This document shows positions 1 through 8,459 of a stretch of 64,000 nucleotides of DNA, in pieces; position 1 is the stretch's first letter; every line of letters begins with the position of its first letter. The position numbers and the translations under genes were made by a program. The stretch is taken from positions 124,001 through 188,000 of the forward strand of contig NZ_CANMFC010000002.1 in the NCBI RefSeq assembly GCF_947497025.1. Direction: 5' to 3'. This stretch comes from an uncultured Kushneria sp. Lineage in GTDB: Bacteria > Pseudomonadota > Gammaproteobacteria > Pseudomonadales > Halomonadaceae. Below the pieces are notes generated by a model. That model was given only the letters and a program-made list of their open reading frames with translations. It searched no databases and was not told the origin of the DNA.

Positions 1-2944
1 GATCATCGCCCAGCTCGCGTACCGCGCTTTCGTTGGTAATCAAGGCGTCGTAAAAAGCGATCTCATCAGGGTTCAGGCCAAGCGCCTCGTCGCGTTCCAT
101 ATCGGCCTTGAACTGCTTGGCCATGGCGATCAGCTCTTCGATCACCTGCGCCGTTTCGATGCCACGGTTGTTGTATTTATTTAATGTTTCCTGCAGCCGA
201 TCCGAGTACTTTTTCTCCTGCACGGCGTTTGTGCGCGTTTTGGCCTTGATGTCGTCCTTGAGCAGTTTTTCTAACAGTTCAACGGCCAGATTGCGATACG
301 GCATCTGGCGCACGTCCTCAAGAAATTCATCGGAGAGCAGCCCGATGTTGGGCTTGTCGAGCCCGCAGAGTGCGAACACATCGGTCACGTCTTCCGCTTT
401 CACAGCGTTATCAAGGATCTGCTTGAGCGCGGAGTTTTTCTGTTCCTCACTTAGCGAGCGGTTTGTACTGGTGTGCTTGACCAGCGCCGTCTTGATCGCC
501 GAGAGAAACGCGATCTCCTCGTGCAGCGCTTTGGCTTCATCCAGCGTGCTGCACAATGAATACGCCTTGGTGAGCTGAAGCACGGTATCGAGAAAGCGCT
601 TTTTGCCATCGTCCAGGCCCAGGATATAGTTGGCCGCTGGCGGCAACAGTTTGTGCGGAGCTTCTTCAAAACCGCTGTAGTCAAAGCCTTCGCGATTGGG
701 GCCGCTGGCAAACATGCCGTGGATAATGTCGAGCTTCTCTTCCAGCACCGCGAAGGCTTCCTCGGCACTGTAGGTGGGCTGGCCCTTGCCACGGGAGTCG
801 GTGTACGTCTTTAGGGCGTTTTTCAACTCGTTGGCGATGCCAATGTAGTCGACCACCAGCCCGCCGGGCTTGTCCTTGAACACCCGATTCACCCGGGCAA
901 TGGCCTGCATCAGGTTGTGCCCCCTCATGGGCTTGTCGACATACATGGTATGGCAGCACGGCGCGTCGAAACCGGTCAGCCACATATCGCGCACGATCAC
1001 CAGCTTGAGCGGGTCCGCCGGATTCTTGAAGCGCTTCTCCAGCCGCTTCTTGGTGGCCTTGTTATAGATGTGGGGTGTCAGCAGCGAGCTGTCGGCGGCC
1101 GAGCCGGTCATGATGACCTTGATCGCGCCCTTTTCCGGGTCGTCGTCGTGCCAGTCCGGGCGAAGTTTGACGATTTCGTTGTAGAGCTGCGCGCAGATGC
1201 TGCGGCTCATGGCGACGATCATCGCCTTGCCCTCGATGGTCTCGTTGCGCGTCTCGAAGTGCTCGACGAGATCCGCCGCGATGCGTTGTAGCCGCGGCTC
1301 GGTCCCCATCAACTTTTCCAGACGACTCCATTCGCCCTTGGTGCGCTCCCGCGCGCCGGTATCTTCTTCATCCTCGATGACCTCGTCGACCTGCTCGGAG
1401 AGCTGATTGATTTCCTCGCGGTTGATATCGAGCCGCGCCAGCCGTGATTCGTAGAAGATCGGCACGGTGGCGCCATCGTCGACGGCGTCCTGAATATCGT
1501 AGATCGAGACGTAATCGCCGAAGACGGCGCGGGTGTCCTTGTCTTCACTGGCAATCGGCGTGCCGGTAAAGCCGATGAACGAGGCATTAGGTAGCGCATC
1601 GCGCATGTGCTTGGCAAAGCCGAACTTGTATTGACCGTCCTGCTTGAGGGTGGCTTTCAGACCGTACTGGCTGCGGTGCGCCTCGTCCGAGATCACCACG
1701 ATGTTGTGGCGACCGTTGAGAATCGGGTGACCCCGCTCGTCGTCCAGCAGGGCAAACTTCTGCACCGTGGTGAAAATGATGCCGCCGGATTCACGCTCGG
1801 CGAGCTTCTGACGCAGGCTTTCGCGGTCCTCGGCCTGGATCGGGTCCTGCTTGAGCAGATCCCGCGCGCTGCTGAACGTGCCGAACAGCTGGCCATCGAG
1901 GTCGTTGCGATCCGTCACCACAATCAGCGTGGGGTTGTGCATCGCCGGTTGCTGCAACAGTTTGCCCGCATAGCAGACCATCGAGATGCTCTTGCCCGAA
2001 CCCTGGGTGTGCCACACCACCCCGGCCTTCTTGCTGCCGGGCTTGACCTCATCACCGTAAGTCGCGCGTTTCTCACCCAAGCCCGCCGCAGGTTCCTCGG
2101 CAGCAATCACAGTCGCTTTCACCGCCTCACGAACGGCGTGGAACTGGTGATACCCGGCAATCTTCTTGATGACCCGCTCGGCGTCGGTTTCGAACAGCAC
2201 GAAGTAGCGCAGATAATCGAGCAACATCGCCCGGTCGAAAAAACCCCGCACCAGGGTTTCGAGCTGCCACTCCAGCAGCGGCTTGTCGTCTTCATCCTTG
2301 ATGGTGCGCCACGGCATGAAGCGCTCCTGATCCGCCGTCAGCGAGCCGACTCGCGCGGTGTAGCCATCGCTGATCACCAGCGCTTCATTGGTGACGAACA
2401 GGTCAGGAATTTCCGTCTTGTAGGTCTGCAGCTGATTGAAGGCACCGGTGATATCGGCGGTTTCACTGCTCGGGCTTTTCAACTCGATCACCGCCAGTGG
2501 CAGGCCGTTGATAAAACAAACGATATCCGGGCGACGGGGCTGTTTGCTGCCCTGTATGGTGAACTGATTGATGGCGCGGAAACGGTTGGCCTTCACGCGC
2601 TCGAAATCGATCAGAAAGGCGTGGTCATAAATGACCTCGTCATCGCGCTTGTACTGCACCGGCACGCCGTTGAGCAGCCACTGGTGAAAGGCGCGGTTAC
2701 TGAGCACGAGATCGGGGCTTTGGGGTTTGCTGACCTGCGCCACGGCCTGCTGAACAGCGTCATCGGGCAGCTGCGGATTGAGCCGGGTGATGGCCTTCTC
2801 GAGATCGCTGTGCAGCAATACCTGCTTGTAATCTTCGCGCTCCGGCGTGGCTCCATCATGGGCGATATCCGGCCCGTGGGCGGTTTCCCAGCCGGTGTCG
2901 CCAAACCACTCCAGACACAGCTGCTCCAGTTGATCTTCGGTCAT
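1..2944 (-). CDS. hsdR: Type I restriction enzyme R subunit HsdR, C-terminus cut by window edge
   Basis: Motor and nuclease subunit of a type I restriction-modification complex; it translocates DNA with ATP and cuts far from the recognition site. About 981 codons are visible. The N-terminal nuclease core reads D140, then E154-L155-K156 (PD-ExK). It is followed by a superfamily 2 helicase with Walker A HTQGSGKS (about 312-319), DEAH (about 420-423) and a GFTGTP motif. I chose the ATG at 2944 because AGGGAG lies about 7 nt upstream and the start MTEDQLEQ fits the family. It lies 153 bp downstream of the DUF4268-type gene and in the same direction as hsdM and hsdS, so it is the last visible gene of this operon. 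The stop codon is outside the window. Confidence 0.96.
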   Translation of the reverse strand, partial: MTEDQLEQLCLEWFGDTGWETAHGPDIAHDGATPEREDYKQVLLHSDLEKAITRLNPQLPDDAVQQAVAQVSKPQSPDLVLSNRAFHQWLLNGVPVQYKRDDEVIYDHAFLIDFERVKANRFRAINQFTIQGSKQPRRPDIVCFINGLPLAVIELKSPSSETADITGAFNQLQTYKTEIPDLFVTNEALVISDGYTARVGSLTADQERFMPWRTIKDEDDKPLLEWQLETLVRGFFDRAMLLDYLRYFVLFETDAERVIKKIAGYHQFHAVREAVKATVIAAEEPAAGLGEKRATYGDEVKPGSKKAGVVWHTQGSGKSISMVCYAGKLLQQPAMHNPTLIVVTDRNDLDGQLFGTFSSARDLLKQDPIQAEDRESLRQKLAERESGGIIFTTVQKFALLDDERGHPILNGRHNIVVISDEAHRSQYGLKATLKQDGQYKFGFAKHMRDALPNASFIGFTGTPIASEDKDTRAVFGDYVSIYDIQDAVDDGATVPIFYESRLARLDINREEINQLSEQVDEVIEDEEDTGARERTKGEWSRLEKLMGTEPRLQRIAADLVEHFETRNETIEGKAMIVAMSRSICAQLYNEIVKLRPDWHDDDPEKGAIKVIMTGSAADSSLLTPHIYNKATKKRLEKRFKNPADPLKLVIVRDMWLTGFDAPCCHTMYVDKPMRGHNLMQAIARVNRVFKDKPGGLVVDYIGIANELKNALKTYTDSRGKGQPTYSAEEAFAVLEEKLDIIHGMFASGPNREGFDYSGFEEAPHKLLPPAANYILGLDDGKKRFLDTVLQLTKAYSLCSTLDEAKALHEEIAFLSAIKTALVKHTSTNRSLSEEQKNSALKQILDNAVKAEDVTDVFALCGLDKPNIGLLSDEFLEDVRQMPYRNLAVELLEKLLKDDIKAKTRTNAVQEKKYSDRLQETLNKYNNRGIETAQVIEELIAMAKQFKADMERDEALGLNPDEIAFYDALITNESAVRELGDD

Positions 2945-2983
2945 CCCCACTCCCTTGCCACCTGCTGAAATCGTCAATACTCG

Positions 2984-3011
2984 TTGACACGTTTTGTGTC
3001 ATCGCTATACT
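2984..3011 (+). promoter_or_regulatory. Near-consensus sigma-70 promoter with internal palindrome, pointing away from hsdR
   Basis: TTGACA (2984-2989), a 16-nt spacer and TATACT (3006-3011) lie on the plus strand, while all neighbouring genes are on the minus strand. A perfect inverted repeat TGACAC-GTTTT-GTGTCA (2985-3001) overlaps the -35 and the spacer, which is where a repressor would sit. No plus-strand gene follows; only a hairpin with a T-run does. A regulatory role for hsdR is inference. Confidence 0.5.
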
Positions 3012-3017
3012 TCGCCG

Positions 3018-3070
3018 TAATACGCCCGGCGCCTCTTCACAGTTCACTGTGTACGCGCCGGTTCTTTTTT
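3018..3070 (+). ncRNA. Candidate small RNA ending in a terminator hairpin, antisense to the hsdR leader
   Basis: The promoter ending at 3011 would start transcription near 3018. A stem CCGGCGC (3026-3032) with GCGCCGG (3055-3061) encloses a second hairpin CACAGT-TC-ACTGTG (3038-3051). TTCTTTTTT follows at 3062-3070. Together they predict an RNA of about 50 nt, complementary to any read-through message entering hsdR from the DUF4268-type gene. No known RNA family is recognised. The stem and T-run could instead be a stray terminator left by an earlier gene. Confidence 0.3.
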
Positions 3071-3097
3071 ATCGACCCGAAGGCGCCTGTCATAAAG

Positions 3098-4273
3098 TCA
3101 TGGCAGTTCGGAATGCTCGAAGCTGACCTGTCTTAACTGTTGATTGATGCTTCTTAGTGGGTCACGCAGTGCATTTTCGAACCGCGTCATATGGTGCACC
3201 ATCCATTCGATCATCGCGGGCCAGTTCGCCTTGTCATATCCGTCAACAGCTTTGGTGTACTGGAGACGACAGGCTTTCTTATCAGGCAGCGGCAGCCAGA
3301 TCAGTGGAGCATCAAAGTTTTCCTCGATCGTATCCTTCTGTACTTCCAGCCGGTCAAATACAAAGGTATTGGCTTCAGCCTGGCCATTTTGAAGGCTCAA
3401 CCCAACACGTATCTCACTTTTCCCGAAAATCAACTGATAGGGCATACCACTGATACCAGAGCCTGCGCTAAGCCAGTGATCCCTCATCGGACTGATATTG
3501 TTATATAGAGTGCAACCACTCTTGCTGAACTCTTCCAGCGCCTGTTCCCAGAATTTCAGACGCAGGGTGTGTCGATGCTTTTGCTCTGTATCGGCGCTTT
3601 TCTCCTCATCCTCCTTGGCAACCATGCCAATCATGAAGTCGGTCGATTCGGGCGTCGGGATGATCTGCTCAACGTTCAGGAAAAGCTCACGGCCGGCCTT
3701 GTAAGGCGTCACCTTGAAACACTGACAGGCAATACCAAACTGGCTCAGCCATAGCACGGTATTGGTGACTTCCTTGCGATAACGCGCTGCGACAAGAATA
3801 AGACGCTGCGTTTTGATGCGATTGATCTGAGCCGCTTCCAGACCATCGACTTCCAGAAACTCGATTAGATTATCGACGGCACTAGCCGGCGGCTGATCGG
3901 TTTCCTGCGCTTTCTGATTGAGATAGCGCTGGTAGATATCCACGACCTGCGACTTGCTCAAATTGGCGCAGTAGCTGGCATATTTCAGTGCCTGCCAGAT
4001 CACGTCCCGACCGCTATCGTCTAGCTTGTTTTCGATAATGACCAGGTTGCCACTCTTGTCGATGGCGAGTAGATCCAAACGCTCACGGGTATCGTCAAAG
4101 CCATCAAACTCCTTTTGAATAATAAGGAGTTCCTCACCATCTGCCTGCGCCAATGCCTGCGGGCAGTTTTCCAGCCACTCCTGCAAATGCTTGCGCTCGC
4201 CAAAGCCAAGCTCAGTAAATCTTTTTACTTCTAGAGGATTAATTCGGTTGGTAGAAGCATCGATTCTAAACAT
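3098..4273 (-). CDS. DUF4268-type protein with N-terminal PD-(D/E)xK nuclease-like core
   Basis: A 391-residue protein of a type often seen inside restriction-modification loci. The N-terminal third looks like a PD-(D/E)xK fold: D67 in the RLDLLAID stretch, then E81-N82-K83 in VIIENK, followed by a helix like those of NucS/RecB-type nucleases. The C-terminal half has the W-rich pattern I associate with DUF4268. The start at 4273 overlaps the stop of the upstream Abi-like gene by 8 nt, which points to translational coupling in the hsdM-hsdS-abi-DUF4268-hsdR operon. An accessory nuclease or defence role is inferred from context; the true substrate is unknown. The family name comes from memory and should be treated as likely rather than proven. 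Confidence 0.75.
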   Translation of the reverse strand: MFRIDASTNRINPLEVKRFTELGFGERKHLQEWLENCPQALAQADGEELLIIQKEFDGFDDTRERLDLLAIDKSGNLVIIENKLDDSGRDVIWQALKYASYCANLSKSQVVDIYQRYLNQKAQETDQPPASAVDNLIEFLEVDGLEAAQINRIKTQRLILVAARYRKEVTNTVLWLSQFGIACQCFKVTPYKAGRELFLNVEQIIPTPESTDFMIGMVAKEDEEKSADTEQKHRHTLRLKFWEQALEEFSKSGCTLYNNISPMRDHWLSAGSGISGMPYQLIFGKSEIRVGLSLQNGQAEANTFVFDRLEVQKDTIEENFDAPLIWLPLPDKKACRLQYTKAVDGYDKANWPAMIEWMVHHMTRFENALRDPLRSINQQLRQVSFEHSELP

Positions 4274-4937
4274 TGTTTTCTAACTCCTCATCATCCTCTT
4301 CAGTACTCACATATTGAAGAAGAGAGGCACGATATCCCTTTAGATCATGTTCAAACATCAAACGGCTATAAGAAACCTCTCCTCCAGACAACAAACTAAA
4401 ACTAGAAAACTGCCCATCCAGCCAGTCATTGAACTCTTCATAGTCATCATAATAAATCCTAGCCGACAGGTTAGGATCTGATGATTCTTTGTGCCTTCTG
4501 TACAAATATGAGCAAAAAACGTCAGTTATGCCTGCAACAAAACTGGCATCAGTTGGAGTGATAGGACTCACATAATAACCATCATCTCCATGCGAGGCAG
4601 CACCGTATCTATTCCTCAACTCAGAAATATTATGAACCATCGAATTTGTTATTATTTTAATCTTATCATTAACATCAGGATTATCGTTTAATTGCAGACA
4701 ATCTCGAACATTTCTGTAGAGAGGGTTCATGTCTTGGCTTAGATTTGCGTTGCCAAGCCTATCTGAAAGAATGGTTTTAAAAACCGTCTCCAGGAGTGAT
4801 TTAGATGTATCGAGAACAAGAGAGCAGTCTTGAATTTCTAAAGCATTTTCCAAGCGCTCTTTTTGTTCGTTAAGATGCGTGGCATCCATCGATAAAGAAA
4901 ATGCCTCGGCACAAAGAAGAGGTCGAGCAAGCGACAT
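4266..4937 (-). CDS. Abortive-infection (Abi_C-like) protein with HEPN-type RNase motif
   Basis: A 223-residue protein. The segment ELRNRYGAASHG (R108 N109 R110, H116 G117) resembles the conserved C-terminal motif of abortive-infection proteins and fits the R-x(4-6)-H pattern of HEPN ribonucleases, with R110 and H116 five residues apart. The start at 4937 is well supported: GGAGG stands 7 nt upstream and only 2 nt separate it from the hsdS stop. A later ATG (MDATHLNEQ, 4886) is less likely. The coding sequence is visibly more A+T-rich than hsdM, which suggests acquisition. Lying inside the type I operon, it may act as a backup toxin when restriction fails; that role is inference. Confidence 0.68.
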   Translation of the reverse strand: MSLARPLLCAEAFSLSMDATHLNEQKERLENALEIQDCSLVLDTSKSLLETVFKTILSDRLGNANLSQDMNPLYRNVRDCLQLNDNPDVNDKIKIITNSMVHNISELRNRYGAASHGDDGYYVSPITPTDASFVAGITDVFCSYLYRRHKESSDPNLSARIYYDDYEEFNDWLDGQFSSFSLLSGGEVSYSRLMFEHDLKGYRASLLQYVSTEEDDEELENNV

Positions 4938-4939
4938 TG

Positions 4940-6406
4940 TTAGACCTCCAATTCGCCAGAAAGAAGCTTTGGCAGCAATGCGTCACGCATCTCTGAAAGA
5001 TTATTAGAGCTTTTTAAATTTAACTCGACACTTGAGTATTTCTCTCTTGCAACATTGGAAAAAATCGATACTAAACTATCAACAGGTACAACAATCGGAA
5101 TACCTCGGAAGCTTTTCTTGCTTATCTCCGCAAACGTACTTCCGCTAGCGAGCTGCTTGATATCATCCATAACAGATTCAGCCCATTGAAGAACAAATTC
5201 GGGCTGCAGCCTTTTTTTGCAAATCATGGCAATATAGCCTTGATTAATGGCCACAGGAATTTTTGCCAAAGCAAGGTAGCCAACCGGCGCACGGGAAGAC
5301 ATCAAAACCGTATCTACAGGAAGTAGACCAGAGCTTATCTTTGCTAAACCAGCCTCCGTAATTTTTCTTTCTGTCGAAATCATTACCTTACTTTGAGCAC
5401 CAGAAAGATCCTTTGGGCTAGTCCAATTGATACTACCACTTTCCCAATACTCTTTATTTTTTGTGGGCGGCGTTCCACCCCCTTTGATCTCGACTTCCGT
5501 GCCAATGGTTGAACATTCCCACCCGTCCGGAATTTCCCCCAGCTCACTGTCCTGCATTGCCGAGGGAAACAGCGCGGCGGTCTCGAACAGCTCGTTGTAA
5601 CGCTCGGGATCTTCCGCACGCAGCGCGTCGAGCTGCTCTGCCGTTTTGCCGGAAATAGCCTGCATCGCGGCGCGGTTCATGTAGGATTCCAGATCGCCGA
5701 CCGCGGGCGGCTCATCAAACTCGGCGGCGTAGCAGACGGGCGAGGCGGTTTCATTCTCTGGCTGGAGCGCCTGCCAGCGCTCGCGCGCGGCGATCTTGGC
5801 CTTGACCGGCTCGAAATCAACGAACCAGCTTTTGAATAAAGCTTGGGCCATCTGTTCGAGGGTTTGGTTGATGCGGTGATTAAGTTGGATCTTGTCGTCG
5901 AGACTTCCGAGTATTTCAACAATGCGATTTTGTTCTGAAAGCGGCGGTAAATTTAGTTCAAATTTAGAACAATCTGGAACTCGAATATGACTGACTACAG
6001 ATCCAGTGCCATCGTGCATGCGAAACTGATTTTGAAGATCCACCGACAAGAAGGTGTAAAGTAAAAACCTAGGGTGGATAACGTCTTTATCGACACGATA
6101 TTGCACAATCCTTTGCCCTAAAAACACAGTATCGCTGAAATCAACCAAGCCCACCTCCCCCATAGGGGCCTCTCTGGTGAGCAAAATATCATCTGGTTCG
6201 ACGGTGGCCCTTCTAGTCCATTTTTGGTAAGTGTCCTTTGTCACATATCGGCAATTCGCAAGGTCTATTCGGCCATTACGAATATTGGGAGTCCGAATCA
6301 TTTTATAAGGTGTTGCGTAGTTCACCTGCGGAGCGGTTTTATTGACACAGTCAATTATTAGCTCGCATACATTGCTGATTTGAACTCGATTCCACTTAGA
6401 GCTCAT
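4940..6406 (-). CDS. hsdS: Type I restriction enzyme specificity subunit HsdS
   Basis: DNA-recognition subunit with two target-recognition domains. The first TRD ends in the conserved helix region LPPLSEQNRIVEILGSLDDK, followed by a central spacer rich in E and A. The second TRD starts near WECSTIGTEVEIKGGG and ends with a shortened helix region (MRDALLPKLLSGELEV). I place the start at 6406 (MSSKWN), overlapping the hsdM stop by 11 nt behind a G-rich ribosome-binding site. An in-frame upstream start at 6421 would add five residues and has no better signal. The TRD-coding parts are A+T-rich compared with the helix-coding parts, which is usual for exchanged recognition domains. The target sequence cannot be read from the protein. 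Confidence 0.95.
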   Translation of the reverse strand: MSSKWNRVQISNVCELIIDCVNKTAPQVNYATPYKMIRTPNIRNGRIDLANCRYVTKDTYQKWTRRATVEPDDILLTREAPMGEVGLVDFSDTVFLGQRIVQYRVDKDVIHPRFLLYTFLSVDLQNQFRMHDGTGSVVSHIRVPDCSKFELNLPPLSEQNRIVEILGSLDDKIQLNHRINQTLEQMAQALFKSWFVDFEPVKAKIAARERWQALQPENETASPVCYAAEFDEPPAVGDLESYMNRAAMQAISGKTAEQLDALRAEDPERYNELFETAALFPSAMQDSELGEIPDGWECSTIGTEVEIKGGGTPPTKNKEYWESGSINWTSPKDLSGAQSKVMISTERKITEAGLAKISSGLLPVDTVLMSSRAPVGYLALAKIPVAINQGYIAMICKKRLQPEFVLQWAESVMDDIKQLASGSTFAEISKKSFRGIPIVVPVDSLVSIFSNVAREKYSSVELNLKSSNNLSEMRDALLPKLLSGELEV

Positions 6407-8114
6407 AACCCAGCCCCCCAAGATTCCGCTTGATCTCTGCTTCCAGCCGGTCGCTTTCTTCGAACTGCTCTTTCAACTGCGCTGTCAGCCGCGCCATCTT
6501 GTCGGCAAAGGGTTCGTCGTCTTCTTCCTGCGCGGCGGTGCCCACATAACGCCCCGGCGTCAATACGAAGTCGTGCTTTTCGATGGCGGCGAGATCGGCG
6601 GAGGCGCAGAAGCCGGAGACGTCCTCAAATTCGTCGGTGCGCTGCCAGCTGTGGAAGGTGTCACTGATCCTGGCGATGTCCTCACCCGTAAAGTCGCGCA
6701 GCACGCGGTCGCGCATATAGCCCTGCTGGCGGGCGTCGATAAACAGAACCTCGCCCTTGCGACGACGCTTTTCGACGCCGTTGGGCGAAAGGCCGCCGGT
6801 CTTGTCGCGGGTCAGAAACCAGATGCAGGCGGGGATCTGGGTGTTGGTAAAGAGCTGCCCCGGCAGGGCGACGATGCACTCGACCAGGTCTTCTTCGACC
6901 AGGCGGCGGCGAATCTCGCCCTCGCCGCCGCTGTTGGAGCTCATCGAGCCGTTGGCCAGCAGCAGCGCCATACTGCCTACGGGGGCCAGGTGGTGAAGCA
7001 TGTGCTGCAGCCAGGCGAAGTTGGCATTGCCTTTGGGCGGGGTGCCGTAGTGCCAGCGCACATCCTCGGCCAGCGACTCGTGCCACCAGTCCTTGATGTT
7101 AAATGGCGGGTTGGCCATCACGAAATCAGCGCGCAGGTCCGGGTGCTGGTCATCGAGAAAGCTGTCGGCGTTTTTCTTGCCGAAATTGAAGTCGATGCCG
7201 CGAATGGCCATGTTCATCGCGGCCAGCCGCCAGGTGGTGGGGTTGGATTCCTGCCCGTAGATGGAGACGTGCTTTTTCTGTTCGGCGGGGTCGTAGTGAT
7301 GCTCGCGGGCGTGCTCTTCGACGAACTTGTCGGAAGAGACAAAGAAGCCGCCGGAGCCCATCGCCGGGTCATACACCCGGCCCTTGTAAGGCTCCAGCAT
7401 TTCGACGATCAGCGAGACAATGCTCTTGGGCGTGTAGTACTGCCCGCCCTGCTTGCCTTCTGCCAGCGCAAACTGACCGAGGAAGTACTCATAGACATGG
7501 CCGAGAATGTCCTTGCTTCGCAGGTTGAGCGACTCGCCATCAAGCATCGGCTGGGTAAAAGAGGTATCCGAGAAGGAATTGATCAGCCCGATCAGCTTGT
7601 CGTTATCGACCTGAAAGCGGCTAATGCCTTCCAGCACGCCCTTGAGCTTGTCGTTGCTTTTCTCGATGGCTTCCAGGGCGTTGTCGATCAGCCAGCCTAC
7701 CGAACGCAGGCGCACGTCTTCGCCTTTATTGTCTTGCCAAAGCACCGAACCGGTGGGCAGGGCGGCTTTCTCTTTCAACGTGCTCCAGCGCGCCTCTTTC
7801 GGCACCCAGAACACGTTGGCTTCGCGGTAGTAATCGAGAATTTCCAGCTCGTCTTCGAGCGCCTGCTCATACTCGGCGTCGCTGTCGTAATCGTCGCGCG
7901 GTAGGAAGTAGATGTTGTCGTCGGCCTCAAGCTTGAAAAGCGCCAGCAACTCGCGCTGGCGCTCTCCAAACGCATCGGAGACGTACTTCAGAAAGATCAG
8001 CCCCAGCACCACGTGCTTGTAGTTGGCGGCGTCGAGGTTATTGCGCAGCTTGTCGGCGGCTTTCCAGAGCTTGTCTTCAAGCGCAGTTAAAAACTGGTGT
8101 TCGGTATTATCCAC
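6396..8114 (-). CDS. hsdM: Type I restriction-modification adenine methyltransferase HsdM, GTG start
   Basis: N6-adenine methyltransferase subunit that protects host DNA and forms the core complex with HsdS. Motif I reads DPAMGSGG (249-256) and the catalytic motif IV NPPF (335-338). The N-terminal helical HsdM domain is present (EHQFLTALEDKLWKAADKLR). An ATG further upstream (8183) gives an unlikely 23-residue extension. The GTG at 8114 matches the family start (x-DNTEHQFLTAL) and has AGGAGT just upstream, so it is preferred; this gives 572 residues. First gene of the operon, read leftward into hsdS. It belongs to a different lineage from the HsdM at 59353, which has 820 residues and a different N-terminus. 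Confidence 0.95.
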   Translation of the reverse strand: MDNTEHQFLTALEDKLWKAADKLRNNLDAANYKHVVLGLIFLKYVSDAFGERQRELLALFKLEADDNIYFLPRDDYDSDAEYEQALEDELEILDYYREANVFWVPKEARWSTLKEKAALPTGSVLWQDNKGEDVRLRSVGWLIDNALEAIEKSNDKLKGVLEGISRFQVDNDKLIGLINSFSDTSFTQPMLDGESLNLRSKDILGHVYEYFLGQFALAEGKQGGQYYTPKSIVSLIVEMLEPYKGRVYDPAMGSGGFFVSSDKFVEEHAREHHYDPAEQKKHVSIYGQESNPTTWRLAAMNMAIRGIDFNFGKKNADSFLDDQHPDLRADFVMANPPFNIKDWWHESLAEDVRWHYGTPPKGNANFAWLQHMLHHLAPVGSMALLLANGSMSSNSGGEGEIRRRLVEEDLVECIVALPGQLFTNTQIPACIWFLTRDKTGGLSPNGVEKRRRKGEVLFIDARQQGYMRDRVLRDFTGEDIARISDTFHSWQRTDEFEDVSGFCASADLAAIEKHDFVLTPGRYVGTAAQEEDDEPFADKMARLTAQLKEQFEESDRLEAEIKRNLGGLGYEL

Positions 8115-8450
8115 TGTGACTCCTGGAAAAAGTATTCGGCTATAAGCTGGCAGAATCATGGGCTTGATTCCGGGCTTATACATTCGATGGTGTTTATTTA
8201 ACGCGGTCTATTCGAGGGCCCGCAACTCGATTCAAATACGACAGGCAACGCCTGTTTCCGGGTAGCGATATTGGCGATCAAATGATTGAAAAGGACCTAC
8301 ACCGTGGCGACAGAGTAATGGCCGGTATTGGCAATGAGGAACAACGGCTCGGCAAGAACTCCGGTCTGACACCGCGTCGATGAACTCGACAGGTCTCCGA
8401 ACCAGCGCCGCTATTTCATTTTTGGATGAAAATTAAAATAAAGCGGCACG
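8115..8450. other. Intergenic region between dcm-type operon and hsdM operon
   Basis: 336 bp with no convincing gene. It contains a terminator-like hairpin at the dcm end (8433-8459), a perfect small inverted repeat ACAGGC-AAC-GCCTGT (8241-8255) of unknown role, and, on the minus strand, a TATAAG box (8175-8180) that could be the -10 of the hsdM promoter. I see no RNA gene here. Confidence 0.6.
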
Positions 8451-8459
8451 CTATTTTAA
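8433..8459 (-). terminator. Probable terminator overlapping the end of the dcm-like gene
   Basis: Inverted repeat TTAAAATA (8433-8440) with TATTTTAA (8452-8459), with an inner GCG/CGC pairing, followed on the minus strand by TTTTC. It overlaps the methyltransferase stop codon. The stem is mainly A/T, so strength is uncertain. Confidence 0.45.

Noticed and set aside
1607-2968. Long plus-strand open frame opposite hsdR
   Set aside because: It is the complement of a clear HsdR coding sequence with helicase and nuclease motifs; the translated plus-strand protein has no recognisable domain.
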